Positions 42,375 to 50,749 are shown, counted from the stretch's first letter. The stretch: 64,000 nucleotides of DNA from JABDMD01 sp965203475 (GCA_965203475.1 OZ241890.1:2345839-2409838); one strand, 5' to 3'. Program-made: numbers and translations. The notes: generated by a model not told the origin, from the sequence alone.

Positions 42375-43088
42375 TCAACTCTTCCCATACACCGGCACCG
42401 CTGCACCTGTTACCCCTTTTGCTTCATCTGAACACAGGTGCAAAATCTCATTGGCTAAATCGGTCGTTGGTACCCAGTTACTAAAGTTTGCATCTGGCAT
42501 ATCTTCTCTATTTTGTTGTGTGTCAATGGTGCCTGGTAAAATGCAATTGACATTGATGTTATTCATTTTATGTTCGGCCGCTAAACTTTGCGTGAGCGTG
42601 ATCACGGCTGCTTTACTTACACAATAAGTCGCCATTTTCGCTTTGCCCTCTGTTGCTGCACGGGCTGCAACATTCACAATTTTGCCTTTGTTTTTTTCTA
42701 ACATGTGCGGAATGACGGCACGGCACATTAAGAACACGCTTTTTGCATTCATCTCTAACATAAAGTTCCAATCTGCAACTGACGTTTCATGCACCGGTGG
42801 GCCCATTTTAAAACCTCCTGCAACATTGGCGAGACAGTCAATTTGTTTAAAGCGTTTTACAATATTGGTAACCGAGTCATTCACCGAATTAACATCGGTT
42901 AGATCGGTTTCAAATAGCCCGACATTTTTTGCACGCTTCCAACGTGGGTGTGTTAGCTTTGCAAAACTAATATCAACCAGCGCCAAGTTTGCACCGGCTC
43001 GAAAGAATAACTCAGCAGTGGTTGAGCCTAAAGATCCGGCGGCACCGGTGACAATTACTGTTTGAGATGTGAAATCAAAATGTTTCAT
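42375..43088 (-). CDS. SDR family NAD(P)-dependent oxidoreductase
   Basis: 237 residues, the classic SDR layout: VTGAAGSLGSTTAELFFRAGA with the TGxxxGxG-type motif near residue 15, LANVAGGF near 86, and the catalytic YCVSK motif near 160 (Tyr and Lys spaced by three). The C-terminal VKGVTGAAVPVYGKS is also typical. The substrate is unknown. A REP-like palindrome sits 27 bases upstream. It is probably monocistronic. Confidence 0.88.
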   Translation of the reverse strand: MKHFDFTSQTVIVTGAAGSLGSTTAELFFRAGANLALVDISFAKLTHPRWKRAKNVGLFETDLTDVNSVNDSVTNIVKRFKQIDCLANVAGGFKMGPPVHETSVADWNFMLEMNAKSVFLMCRAVIPHMLEKNKGKIVNVAARAATEGKAKMATYCVSKAAVITLTQSLAAEHKMNNINVNCILPGTIDTQQNREDMPDANFSNWVPTTDLANEILHLCSDEAKGVTGAAVPVYGKS

Positions 43089-43114
43089 TTAGATTTGCCT
43101 TATTTATGTTCCTC

Positions 43115-43142
43115 GCAGAAAATTGCTCCTTGCATTTTCTGC
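43115..43142. repeat. REP-like palindrome, dispersed repeat copy 1
   Basis: GCAGAAAATTGCTCC and TGCATTTTCTGC form an imperfect palindrome (arms GCAGAAAAT / ATTTTCTGC). Related copies occur at 53191-53214 and 53255-53277. Confidence 0.65.
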
Positions 43143-43220
43143 ACTTCCGCTTTCAATGGTGGTCGAAATTAAATCTCATTTAAAACAACCTATTTATTCA
43201 TGTCCCGTAATTTTAGCACT

Positions 43221-43757
43221 TTAGTTTTCAAGTAAAGTGCGTATTTTTTCATCTAACGCTTGATGGTCGGTATCACCTTTAATGTATTCACCGCCTGGGT
43301 GAATGTGTTGAATGGTTCCATTTTTATCGAGTAAAAACGAAACACTGGTCCAATCGCGTTTTTCAAATAACCACCATGAATTGAGTGTTTGCCAATCTTC
43401 ATCAATACCAATGGGAAAGGTAAAACCAAATGCCGTTGCCGTGTTTTGCACGGATTCTAATGTTAGCGGTGTATCGGTTTTATGGTGATACATGCCAATT
43501 ACTTGTAACCCTTGCTTTGCATGCTGTTTATGCCATTCATTCAAAGCGACGGATGATGCTTTGCAAAAAGAGCAGTCGGGCCCTGTCCACCAACGGATGA
43601 GTACTACCTTGCCTTTTAATTCATCTAAATTGATGGGTGCTGAATTTATCCATTGAGAAGCTTCTAACGGTTTTGCTGGTGTGCCAATCAGTGGATCTTG
43701 CATAGAAGCGAACGTTGTTTGTATTAGAAGTAGAATTAGTAAAACGTTTTTTATCAT
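43221..43757 (-). CDS. Secreted TlpA-like thioredoxin-fold protein
   Basis: 178 residues. A signal peptide (about residues 1-20, ending FASM or so) precedes a redoxin/TlpA fold: VVLIRWWTGPDCSFCKASSVALNEWHKQH, with the CxxC pair Cys62-Cys65 or close by. The tail SFLLDKNGTIQHIHPGGEYI is the usual cis-proline region. TlpA-like proteins supply or remove electrons for periplasmic thiols, often for metal or cytochrome assembly. It overlaps the DUF3179 stop by four bases (ATGA), so the pair is translationally coupled and ends the operon. Confidence 0.85.
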   Translation of the reverse strand: MIKNVLLILLLIQTTFASMQDPLIGTPAKPLEASQWINSAPINLDELKGKVVLIRWWTGPDCSFCKASSVALNEWHKQHAKQGLQVIGMYHHKTDTPLTLESVQNTATAFGFTFPIGIDEDWQTLNSWWLFEKRDWTSVSFLLDKNGTIQHIHPGGEYIKGDTDHQALDEKIRTLLEN

Positions 43758-45103
43758 TTCGATAAAGTATCAGGGAAATATCCGCTCCATGCAAACCAAT
43801 AAGCTACGTGGCCTGGTAGGCGAGATAATGTTTTACCCTTTGGGCCAATGAGTTCGTTTTCGGTTATGCTCCATACTCGATCGTTGGAAACCAGTTGGCC
43901 ATTTGCATCTAGTTTAAATTGATGTTGCTCGGCGCGGTAAGCGCGAACCGTAGACGTTTTGGTATTTCCAATTAATACAATGGGGATGATGCCAATTTGG
44001 TCGTTAATAACTTTTTGTTGTTCGAATAATGCAAGTGGCCAGGCTTTATTAGCTCCACTGATGCGTAAACCGAATACTTTGTCTTTTTGTTGTAAGCGTT
44101 GATCATTTATTGCGGCCGGGAACATCAGATCATCACTATTAAAATAGGCACCATAAGGTGCACCAGGGGTGTAGTCACGTTTAAATCCGGTTTCTAATGA
44201 AAGCACTTTGGTATTCGGGTGTTGTTGTAACCATTCGCCCCAGGTAGTGGTGACCACGGGTAACACTTCTAGTTCAATGCCACTATGGGTCAGTGGGCCC
44301 ACTACTGGTTTGCCACTAAACTGGTTCCATAAGCTATGCGTTTTTTGATCGTACATGAGTTTGTTGGAGCGATATAAAAAACCAGAAGAGCCAAAAATAA
44401 TCGGTTCATCTTTTTCATTTAATTTTGTTTTATACAAAATACCTGAACCACACAATGTGCAATAAGCAAGTGATACAGGAACATCGCCTACAATGTCATT
44501 AAACATTTCATGCCAGTCCATGATGCGATATGGATAAGCGCGCACGTCACCATTGATGCTAACACCAAACACCAATTCATTTTCTCGAAGGTACGTAGCT
44601 TCTTCTGGCGAAATGTGTGTAGGATTGGTAAGAGCAGGTATTCCATCTTTACGTACACCGCCCCATGCAATTTCATCTAATCGAATGGTTCGATCGATTC
44701 CTTCGTTGAAGAAAACTTTAAATTGAGGATCAATACGACTGAATACAGTTTCTATATAAATTTCATTTTTCTCAATGGGTGTGGTGGGGTTTTCTTGCAT
44801 CCATACAAACCAATCAAACCAACGTGACCCAAGTTCTTGTTGCGTTAATTCTTTTAATACATGCAACGTTTGGGTTTTGTCTTCAGGAAAATAACGCAAG
44901 TTGCGAATTAGCGCAGGCACTACATCTGTTTTGCCTCGTTGTAACATCCATTCGCGTGCAGCAGCGCGCACATCGGTAGCACCGTATAAGTCGATGGCGT
45001 ATTGATGTACTGGTTTGCCTTCTGCGGCCTTGGCGAATGCACTAGGGCCTGTACAACAATAAAGAGTAAATATTAAATATATAAATAGCGTTTTTAATTT
45101 CAC
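43754..45103 (-). CDS. DUF3179 domain protein, periplasmic
   Basis: 449 residues. A signal peptide or lipobox-like leader (MKLKTLFIYLIFTLYCCTG) precedes a large DUF3179 domain recognised by GVSINGDVRAYPYRIMDWHEMFND, SLAYCTLCGSGILYKT, SSGFLYRSNKLMYDQKTHSLWNQFSGKPVVG and a final DRVWSITENEL. DUF3179 proteins are widespread, with a conserved Cys motif, but no agreed function. Its start is 62 bases beyond the SRPBCC stop and its stop overlaps the TlpA-like start by four bases. Confidence 0.88.
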   Translation of the reverse strand: MKLKTLFIYLIFTLYCCTGPSAFAKAAEGKPVHQYAIDLYGATDVRAAAREWMLQRGKTDVVPALIRNLRYFPEDKTQTLHVLKELTQQELGSRWFDWFVWMQENPTTPIEKNEIYIETVFSRIDPQFKVFFNEGIDRTIRLDEIAWGGVRKDGIPALTNPTHISPEEATYLRENELVFGVSINGDVRAYPYRIMDWHEMFNDIVGDVPVSLAYCTLCGSGILYKTKLNEKDEPIIFGSSGFLYRSNKLMYDQKTHSLWNQFSGKPVVGPLTHSGIELEVLPVVTTTWGEWLQQHPNTKVLSLETGFKRDYTPGAPYGAYFNSDDLMFPAAINDQRLQQKDKVFGLRISGANKAWPLALFEQQKVINDQIGIIPIVLIGNTKTSTVRAYRAEQHQFKLDANGQLVSNDRVWSITENELIGPKGKTLSRLPGHVAYWFAWSGYFPDTLSK

Positions 45104-45165
45104 GATGAGTGTTTCCTGTTAACCGTTGCATTTAATAATGTTGATATCGACAAAAAGTGGAAATA

Positions 45166-45798
45166 TCAGTTTTCTGAATATTCTTTTACCCAACTGGAGG
45201 CTTGTTTCAGGCTAGATTTAATCGTTTGATTACGCACAAGCTTTAATTTTCTTTTTTTAAATTCTAAATTCGCTGAATACACGACATAACTATGTGCAGT
45301 ATCAGTTTCTGATGGGTAGACTCTCCAAAAACCGATGGAGGATAGAAAATCAGATTCGCGAGATTCGTCCAAAGTCCAGGTTGCCCAATTGTCCTGTGGC
45401 CATGTGAAGGTGTGATTTATAAAATACTGATACTTACCAAGTAGCCAATGTTCGATTCGAAAGCGAACAAATATATGTTTATCTTTGGTTTTATAGATTG
45501 TGCTTTCTTTAACTTCCTGTATCCAATTTTTATATTCAGTAAAATTTTTAATAGTGGTCCATATTTTCTGAGGCGCTGCATGCACTGCAAATGCGATGGC
45601 TCGTTGGGTTCCATTTTGTGTGTGTAGTGTTTTATATACAGTCTTATTGTTTTTCAATGCGCGCAGCTCTTGTTCTGTAAAGTGAATTTCCGGAGGTTCT
45701 GAAAAATATGGCATTAGATTTTTGTCTTTCGCGAGACTTGGCAGTGCTGTGAAAGTAACAGCAGCTAATGCTAGAGATAAAATCGATTTAATAGACAT
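45166..45798 (-). CDS. Secreted SRPBCC/START-like domain protein
   Basis: 210 residues from the Met at 45798 (MSIKSILSLALAAVTFTALP), chosen because it gives a clean signal peptide; a Met ten codons upstream overlaps the preceding radical SAM gene. The mature part carries the SRPBCC fold, a helix-grip cavity for lipids or other hydrophobic ligands: AIAFAVHAAPQKIWTTIKNFTEYKNWIQEVKE, then antiparallel strands (HIFVRFRIEHWLLGKYQY, WATWTLDESRES). It is the fifth gene of the seven-gene operon. Confidence 0.75.
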   Translation of the reverse strand: MSIKSILSLALAAVTFTALPSLAKDKNLMPYFSEPPEIHFTEQELRALKNNKTVYKTLHTQNGTQRAIAFAVHAAPQKIWTTIKNFTEYKNWIQEVKESTIYKTKDKHIFVRFRIEHWLLGKYQYFINHTFTWPQDNWATWTLDESRESDFLSSIGFWRVYPSETDTAHSYVVYSANLEFKKRKLKLVRNQTIKSSLKQASSWVKEYSEN

Positions 45799-45814
45799 AA
45801 TGCATAACCCACGA

Positions 45815-46801
45815 CTAGTGAGCTGCATATTTTTCCAGCTTTTTGGGAGTGCGTAATGCTGAGAAGGGCTTATGTAGAACAGAACCGATGACGCGGCTAC
45901 ACATCATATTGCAGGAGGATTTATTCGAGCAATCTTGAACTGATTGGTGGTCAATGTTATTAAGAATTTGTTTTAGACTTTGCTTGCGTAAATTTCCCGC
46001 ATATTGTAATGCTAGACATGGTGCAACATTACCTGAGCTATCAATAGCGATACTGTAACGACCTGCATCGCAAGTGTTAAGTTTTTTGCCACTTAACCAG
46101 TTTACATTGTCGTGTAAATAATCTCTGAAATATCCTTTCGGTACCAGGTCTGACTCGATTATGTTTTTAAACACCTCAATCGCTGCTTTACGTTGATATT
46201 GTAAAGTTGGATCAACTCTTCCATAGCGTTCCACACCCCAGTGATAAGCACCGACCACTGGGATAAACCCATTTTCACGTGCAAATTTAGTCACCCTAAA
46301 GACATCTTTACGGTTCTGTTTGCTAACAATGCAGGTGATGTATTTAGGATGTGGATAGGTTGAAAGATTTTCTATTCCCTTAAGCACTTGTGGCAATTGG
46401 TCTGCACCGCGAATATTTTTATAATGTTTACGATTTAAGGTGTCCAGGCTGACGGAAATACTAACCGGCATTTGAGATAAATTGGTTAGAAACTTTTCAC
46501 TCAATCTTGTGCCATTTGTTATCAAAGTTAATTTAAAGCCGATTTCATGAAGATCTTGTAATACTTCTAACAGGTCTCTGCGTACCAACGGCTCACCGCC
46601 TTGAATGAATAAAAAACGTATCCCGTCGGCATATAAATCTGTAAATATGGTCTTAATTTCATCCCGGCTTAATTCCTCGCGCCCTTGATTTAAAGGTAAG
46701 TCACAATATCCACATGCAGAATTACATCGTAAGCACACTTCAAATATCGCCAACAAAGGTTGACTGCGAACCAGGTTGATGAGGGGTTTTAGTATTGCCA
46801 T
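45815..46801 (-). CDS. Radical SAM protein with SPASM domain
   Basis: 328 residues. The radical SAM cluster site is CX3CX2C at Cys26, Cys30 and Cys33 (CNSACGYC); FIQGGEPLVRRDLLEVL is the usual GGEP motif. A SPASM-type cysteine-rich region lies at the C-terminus (TCDAGRYSIAIDSSGNVAPCLA, then DCSNKSSCNMMC). SPASM enzymes often modify peptides or small molecules with several auxiliary clusters. The substrate is unknown; it is not the ArsS type, whose C-terminal domain looks different. The gene starts four bases after the glycosyltransferase stop. Confidence 0.88.
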   Translation of the reverse strand: MAILKPLINLVRSQPLLAIFEVCLRCNSACGYCDLPLNQGREELSRDEIKTIFTDLYADGIRFLFIQGGEPLVRRDLLEVLQDLHEIGFKLTLITNGTRLSEKFLTNLSQMPVSISVSLDTLNRKHYKNIRGADQLPQVLKGIENLSTYPHPKYITCIVSKQNRKDVFRVTKFARENGFIPVVGAYHWGVERYGRVDPTLQYQRKAAIEVFKNIIESDLVPKGYFRDYLHDNVNWLSGKKLNTCDAGRYSIAIDSSGNVAPCLALQYAGNLRKQSLKQILNNIDHQSVQDCSNKSSCNMMCSRVIGSVLHKPFSALRTPKKLEKYAAH

Positions 46802-46805
46802 GGTC

Positions 46806-47480
46806 TTAACGTACGTCTTTAAAGAAAGGGTAGTTCTCGGCTACCGGAAGGCCAAACCGGACACGTGTTAAAATGACGGCTAAACGGAAAAATCCTTTCC
46901 AAATACCCAATTTTGTAAATTTACGCGAATCTGTAACTACGTAGCTGTCCATTAAAACAGCTCTAGTATGTCTTTTTAATTCAACACAAAAGTACAAATC
47001 TTCCAATATAGCTTGTTTAGGAAATCCGCCTATTTTTTTAAATAGACTCCGTCGTACAAACATGGCTTGATCACCATATATAATGCGAGTGCATTGACAA
47101 CGTAAATTGTCAAGCATTGAAATAGCATGTAAACGCCAGTCTTTCTCTGAGAAGCGATGGCGGAATCCGCCTGCACTAATATTTGTTGGTAAACGTTCTA
47201 TATCAAGCAAGGCATGGGCAGGAAGTAAGGTATCTGCATGTAAAAATAATAACCAATCACCTTTTGCGGCTTGTGCGCCTGTGTTCATTTGTTCTGCACG
47301 ACCTTTATTTGCATGTAATACTATGGTGTCTGTAAAATTTTCTGCTATTTCACATGTGCGGTCATTGCTGCCACCGTCTACTATAATTATTTCGTACTCA
47401 ACCTGATGGTTCGTGAGTTGCTGAAGAGTAGTGTTTAATATTTTTTCTTCGTTGTAGGCAGGAATAATGATTGAGATCAT
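46806..47480 (-). CDS. TIGR04283-like family 2 glycosyltransferase
   Basis: 224 residues of GT-A type: SIIIPAYNEEKILNTTLQQL, IIIVDGGSNDRTCEIA, AEQMNTGAQAAKGDWLLFLHADTLLP (DxD-like HAD) and YGDQAMFVRRSLFKKIGGFP with an ED acid at LEDLYFC. This matches the group named rSAM/selenodomain-associated transferase 2 (TIGR04283), assigned to arsenosugar synthesis in some bacteria. Here no ArsM or ArsS is present, so that reaction is not supported. It overlaps the diiron protein stop by four bases (ATGA) and is followed by a radical SAM gene. Confidence 0.85.
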   Translation of the reverse strand: MISIIIPAYNEEKILNTTLQQLTNHQVEYEIIIVDGGSNDRTCEIAENFTDTIVLHANKGRAEQMNTGAQAAKGDWLLFLHADTLLPAHALLDIERLPTNISAGGFRHRFSEKDWRLHAISMLDNLRCQCTRIIYGDQAMFVRRSLFKKIGGFPKQAILEDLYFCVELKRHTRAVLMDSYVVTDSRKFTKLGIWKGFFRLAVILTRVRFGLPVAENYPFFKDVR

Positions 47481-48118
47481 TGTTTGATGTTAATCCAGGC
47501 TGGCAATTTGTTTTGCACTTCATCAATGTATTGCAGAGAATCATAATTAAAGTATTCAAACAGATCCTGTAGGTTTAATAACATTTTTTCAATTAAGTTC
47601 ATGTAGTCATATACCCGGGATGACAGTTTTTGTTGTTTAACTTCATTATTTTCTACACAGGCATCAAGTTTGCGTAAACCGAATTGATGATGAGCATGTT
47701 CCTGGCTTAATATTAAATGTCTGATGCGATGAAAACCAAATTTTCGATTTGACATCCCATGATCTATATTTTCTAAGACGGTTTCGCCTAATCCTTCCAA
47801 GATGATCTGTTGACCAAGTAAGGTTTCTTCAAAGTTATTAGTTTTTGTTGCTTCATCTAACAGTTTTTTGTATTCAAGCAAATGGTTTTTTACTGAGCCA
47901 CAGTTACCACCTTTTGGGGATAACATTAGTTCACCACGCTGAAATATGATGCGATGGTACTTCTCTTGACGCGCTTGGGATTTTAAGAAGCGGCGCGTGA
48001 CAGCGTTAGAAGAATGGATAGCTTGCTGTGTAGCGCAATGTTGCGCAATTTCTTCACCTAGCATTAAAAAGCTGAACAATTTTGCAGCTTGTTTATGCTC
48101 GCCATGTTTAATAAGCAT
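47477..48118 (-). CDS. Ferritin-like diiron protein
   Basis: 213 residues, helical. A complete six-ligand diiron pattern is visible: Glu23 (GEEIAQH), Glu52 and His55 (QEKYH), Glu108 (LEGLGET), Glu140 and His143 (QEHAHH). The layout fits a four-helix bundle of the rubrerythrin or MiaE-like class that activates oxygen. The substrate is unknown. It follows DUF547 by 21 bases and overlaps the glycosyltransferase by four bases, which makes it part of the same operon. Confidence 0.7.
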   Translation of the reverse strand: MLIKHGEHKQAAKLFSFLMLGEEIAQHCATQQAIHSSNAVTRRFLKSQARQEKYHRIIFQRGELMLSPKGGNCGSVKNHLLEYKKLLDEATKTNNFEETLLGQQIILEGLGETVLENIDHGMSNRKFGFHRIRHLILSQEHAHHQFGLRKLDACVENNEVKQQKLSSRVYDYMNLIEKMLLNLQDLFEYFNYDSLQYIDEVQNKLPAWINIKQ

Positions 48119-48139
48119 AAGGTCGTATTTTTAGATTAT

Positions 48140-48886
48140 CTATGGAGTTGTGCCATTTAGGCTCCAGTCATACTTTAAGTACTTGACGGCGTAACTGTCT
48201 TCTCGTAATGCTTTCTTAAGCACGGGATCATCGATGTATTGTGCTATATATTTTTGCACCGAGCCTGAATGTTCGCGAAAGTCTTTTTTAAACCAATCAA
48301 AAATTTTTGATAAATGTGCAGTTTTAGTTTTTTTATCAAATTTGTTTCGAGTGGGATCATTTAGGAAAGCCTTTGTTACCTCATCTAAATCTGTATCTAA
48401 TTTGCTTGCTGTATAAGCACGGGATAGCAATTTGGGGCAGGATCCGGAAGCACAGTTAATCGCAAAATGTATTCTCGGCTCACCAAGTGGAATGATTACT
48501 TTTCGTTCTAAATCATATAGATTGATGTTTTTCCCACCAACTTTGTACTTTGCCTTTTTAAAGTAACCGACTCTTCCAAAAAATGTACTGGGTGAGCGGT
48601 CATCTAAGATGCCTTTTATAGCCAACGCATTGTAAGCATTAATCCAAAATGCCAGCTCTTGATTTTTGTTGTTGAAATTTGGTTTGGATTCTAAGGTTTC
48701 CAAATAACGTGAAAAATTAGCATCATGTTTGATGCCTTTATAATTTACTTGCCCATCAATCACATTGCTATTGAGAATAGTTGTAAATGGCTCGTGTAGA
48801 TCAGAACTGGATAGGGCTATATCTATATGAAAACATGCTAACAGTAAGAGTAGCCCTTTAATGCCGGGTAAGATGACTTTATTCAT
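48140..48886 (-). CDS. Secreted DUF547 domain protein
   Basis: 248 residues. A signal peptide (about residues 1-26, LLLLACFHIDIALS) precedes the DUF547 domain: ELAFWINAYNALAIKGILDD near residue 82 and RIHFAINCASGSCPKLLSRAYTASKLD near 140, with the conserved FAIN.AS.SCP motif. DUF547 occurs in bacterial and plant proteins of unknown catalytic role. It is the first gene of the seven-gene operon. A micro-protein gene lies 35 bases upstream. Confidence 0.88.
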   Translation of the reverse strand: MNKVILPGIKGLLLLLACFHIDIALSSSDLHEPFTTILNSNVIDGQVNYKGIKHDANFSRYLETLESKPNFNNKNQELAFWINAYNALAIKGILDDRSPSTFFGRVGYFKKAKYKVGGKNINLYDLERKVIIPLGEPRIHFAINCASGSCPKLLSRAYTASKLDTDLDEVTKAFLNDPTRNKFDKKTKTAHLSKIFDWFKKDFREHSGSVQKYIAQYIDDPVLKKALREDSYAVKYLKYDWSLNGTTP

Positions 48887-48921
48887 TATTAATACAGAAC
48901 CATCAAATACTTAAATCTTTC

Positions 48922-49089
48922 TTAAATACTATTATTCTCTAACACGAAGAGTTTTTTCAGAATTTGATAGTATTGCTCACAACGCTTACAACTTCCGTCA
49001 TTTTCTACCCATTGAGGGTATTCTTGTTTTATTTTTCCAATCATGAATTTTTCCATGTTTTGGCCCACATTGTCGTTTGGATTATTCAT
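48922..49089 (-). CDS. 55-residue CxxC micro-protein (copy 2)
   Basis: The frame from 49089 ends with EYPQWVENDGSCKRCEQYYQ (residues 23-42) and a short basic-hydrophobic tail. It is homologous to the 57-residue protein at 50115-50288, whose equivalent block is EYPEWIDHNGECKKCDEYYD. Both have a single CxxC and an N-terminal helix, so the pair defines a small family. The function is unknown. The ribosome-binding site is weak here. Confidence 0.55.
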   Translation of the reverse strand: MNNPNDNVGQNMEKFMIGKIKQEYPQWVENDGSCKRCEQYYQILKKLFVLENNSI

Positions 49090-49197
49090 AATACTTTATA
49101 TACGTTCACATAGTAGACACGCTAATCCACAGAAATACTTACAAGATTAGAGAGATATTTTGCTATAAGCGATGTGTTAGCTTAGATGGCTGATTAT

Positions 49198-49239
49198 CTG
49201 CACTACGTTGAAACTGATTTAGCCTCTAACGTAGTGCAG
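49198..49239. repeat. Perfect 12-bp-arm inverted repeat downstream of the glycine-zipper gene
   Basis: CTGCACTACGTT (49198-49209) and AACGTAGTGCAG (49228-49239) are perfect inverted arms around 18 bases. The hairpin begins just after the lipoprotein stop on the minus strand. No T run follows, so it may be a processing or stability hairpin. Confidence 0.8.
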
Positions 49240-49248
49240 AATATAAAA

Positions 49249-49719
49249 CTAGCTGGTAATCTTCCAACTACCATCAACTTGTCTACAGGCGGTACCGTGA
49301 GCCATTTCAGACTCGCCACCAATTTCAACTGTAGAAGTATATTCGCGGCAAAAACTGCCATCGGCCATCTTAAAAGTTCGGATGGGGGTTACGCTACCCA
49401 TATTGCCGGAATCTGGATTGCTCCATGAGGCTTTTGCTTGAGACTTATTATGCTCAAGTGCAGTAAAGGTCGCATCTTGCATTGCAAGTTGATCACGTTC
49501 ATCTAATTTTTTGCCGATATGTGATCCAGCAAGAGCGCCACCAATAGCGCCTACAGCTGCACCCCACACAGCTCCACGACCGTCACCAATCGTTGAACCG
49601 ATTAAAGCTCCAAGTGCACCACCGGCCACAGTTCCTTGTGTCTGATTGGATGCAGGAAGGCTTGCGCACCCAGACATTACTGCAAGTATTAATATTGATA
49701 GTGTTATGTTTTTTTTCAT
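49249..49719 (-). CDS. Glycine-zipper outer membrane lipoprotein (17-kDa antigen type)
   Basis: 156 residues from the third Met at 49719. A ribosome-binding site AAAGGAG lies seven bases before that Met, and the first two Met are too close to it. The lipobox is SGCAS. A glycine zipper follows (GTVAGGALGALIGSTIGDGRGAVWGAAVGAIGGALAGSHIG), then the C-terminal region with FCREYTSTVEIGG and GTACRQVDGSWKI. It resembles the Rickettsia 17-kDa and glycine-zipper lipoproteins that sit in the outer membrane. Third gene of the minus-strand small-protein run by position. Confidence 0.85.
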   Translation of the reverse strand: MKKNITLSILILAVMSGCASLPASNQTQGTVAGGALGALIGSTIGDGRGAVWGAAVGAIGGALAGSHIGKKLDERDQLAMQDATFTALEHNKSQAKASWSNPDSGNMGSVTPIRTFKMADGSFCREYTSTVEIGGESEMAHGTACRQVDGSWKITS

Positions 49720-49760
49720 CATCATTCTCCTTTAAATAGTTTTAATTTCCTTTGGGTCTC

Positions 49761-50102
49761 TCAGTAACGGTGTCCATGGTGATTGTGATATCTATTTCTA
49801 TGATAGCGATAACGAGGGTAGTAATAGCGATTACTTCTTTTGTAGTGACGATTACCTCTGTAATAACGGTTACCGCGGTAATAATTTCGATTTGATCTGT
49901 ACCTGTAATATCGATTTCTATGATATTTGGAGTAACTGGCTTTGACGAGCTCGGGAGCATCATTTTGCAATGTAGTTATTTCATAGACTGCATGCTGAAA
50001 GTTAACATCCTCATTACTGGCCTGACTCACATTTGCCATTAGCAGCATGAAAAAGGTTGCTATGGATACAATTACAACTTCTAGATTAAAACGAGTTTTC
50101 AT
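49761..50102 (-). CDS. Secreted Tyr/Arg/His-rich low-complexity protein
   Basis: 113 residues. The signal peptide ends near MANVSQA (residue 29). After an ordered spacer (DVNFQHAVYEITTLQ) the rest is a run of Tyr, Arg, Asn and His residues (RNRYYRYRSNRNYYRGNRYY and onward to HHGHRY). It is comparable in composition to the His-rich protein at 23808, though not clearly homologous. A dense aromatic-cationic surface could bind nucleic acid, glycan or metal. It follows the CxxC micro-protein by 12 bases, so the two are likely cotranscribed. Confidence 0.6.
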   Translation of the reverse strand: MKTRFNLEVVIVSIATFFMLLMANVSQASNEDVNFQHAVYEITTLQNDAPELVKASYSKYHRNRYYRYRSNRNYYRGNRYYRGNRHYKRSNRYYYPRYRYHRNRYHNHHGHRY

Positions 50103-50114
50103 CTTTGTTTTCCT

Positions 50115-50288
50115 TTATTTTATCTGCACTACATCAAGCAATGAGTCATAATACTCATCGCATTTTTTACATTCACCGTTATGATCAATCCATTCTGGGT
50201 ATTCGGCTCTGATTATCTCGCGTAGAAATTTTTCAGCCACCATATTTAAATGCTCATTTAAAAACTCATTTTGATGATTTCTGCTCAT
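50115..50288 (-). CDS. 57-residue CxxC micro-protein (copy 1)
   Basis: The frame from 50288 has a good ribosome-binding site (GCAGGAGATCAAATAA) and contains EYPEWIDHNGECKKCDEYYD (residues 29-48) with a single CxxC. It is a paralogue of the protein at 48922-49089. An N-terminal amphipathic helix (FLNEHLNMVAEKFLREII) precedes the motif. The pair of cysteines could bind a metal or act in disulfide exchange; this is inference. Confidence 0.65.
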   Translation of the reverse strand: MSRNHQNEFLNEHLNMVAEKFLREIIRAEYPEWIDHNGECKKCDEYYDSLLDVVQIK

Positions 50289-50384
50289 TTATTTGATCTC
50301 CTGCTTCAGTTTTCTAAGGGTTTATCGTGGTTTGTTAAAAGAACATCCCTGTTCATGTATTCTTATCCATGAATTTACTTATCA

Positions 50385-50654
50385 TCAAAGCAAGTTAATC
50401 TCATCATATGCACTAGTATCAAAATTAATATTGTTACCATGTGCCTGTTGCAATGAGCTGGTGCCCACATTTTCAACGCTATCTACTGTTGCATCGAATT
50501 GATCAGTAGGTTCTTGCATCTGAATCTTAGTTACTTCTGCTGGTGTAGGAGCGATGTTGTTTGCGTCAACGTTGTCGATACTACGACCACCATTAGCCCA
50601 AGCCATACTGGTAACAGAAAGTAATATTAGGGTGACAATTGCTTTAGTTTTCAT
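50385..50654 (-). CDS. Small secreted protein
   Basis: 89 residues. The signal peptide ends SMAWA (about residue 20); the mature part is acidic, with no cysteines (GGRSIDNVDANNIAPTPAEV and further). The gene is the first of the minus-strand run and is divergent from the bufferin operon with 316 bases between starts. No domain is recognised. Confidence 0.55.
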   Translation of the reverse strand: MKTKAIVTLILLSVTSMAWANGGRSIDNVDANNIAPTPAEVTKIQMQEPTDQFDATVDSVENVGTSSLQQAHGNNINFDTSAYDEINLL

Positions 50655-50734
50655 ATCTATTTCCTTTTTGTATTAAATTAATTAATCACGATATAATAGA
50701 TACGATTTTGAGGTTATTTATTCATACAAAATAC

Positions 50735-50749
50735 TCATCGTTACGATGA
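50735..50749. promoter_or_regulatory. Palindrome in the divergent region before the bufferin operon
   Basis: TCATCG-TTA-CGATGA is a perfect 15-base palindrome. It sits about 80 bases from the start of the secreted protein and about 220 from bufA2, so it could be an operator. The rest of the 316-base intergenic stretch (50655-50970) shows only a ribosome-binding site (AGGAG) before bufA2 and no recognisable promoter. Confidence 0.35.

Noticed and set aside
46806..47480. Arsenosugar synthesis as the pathway of the glycosyltransferase
   Set aside because: The family name suggests it, but no ArsM or ArsS gene is nearby and the radical SAM protein is SPASM-like.
49186..49428. Plus-strand open frame over the glycine-zipper lipoprotein end
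   Set aside because: Antisense to a convincing lipoprotein gene and includes a perfect hairpin.
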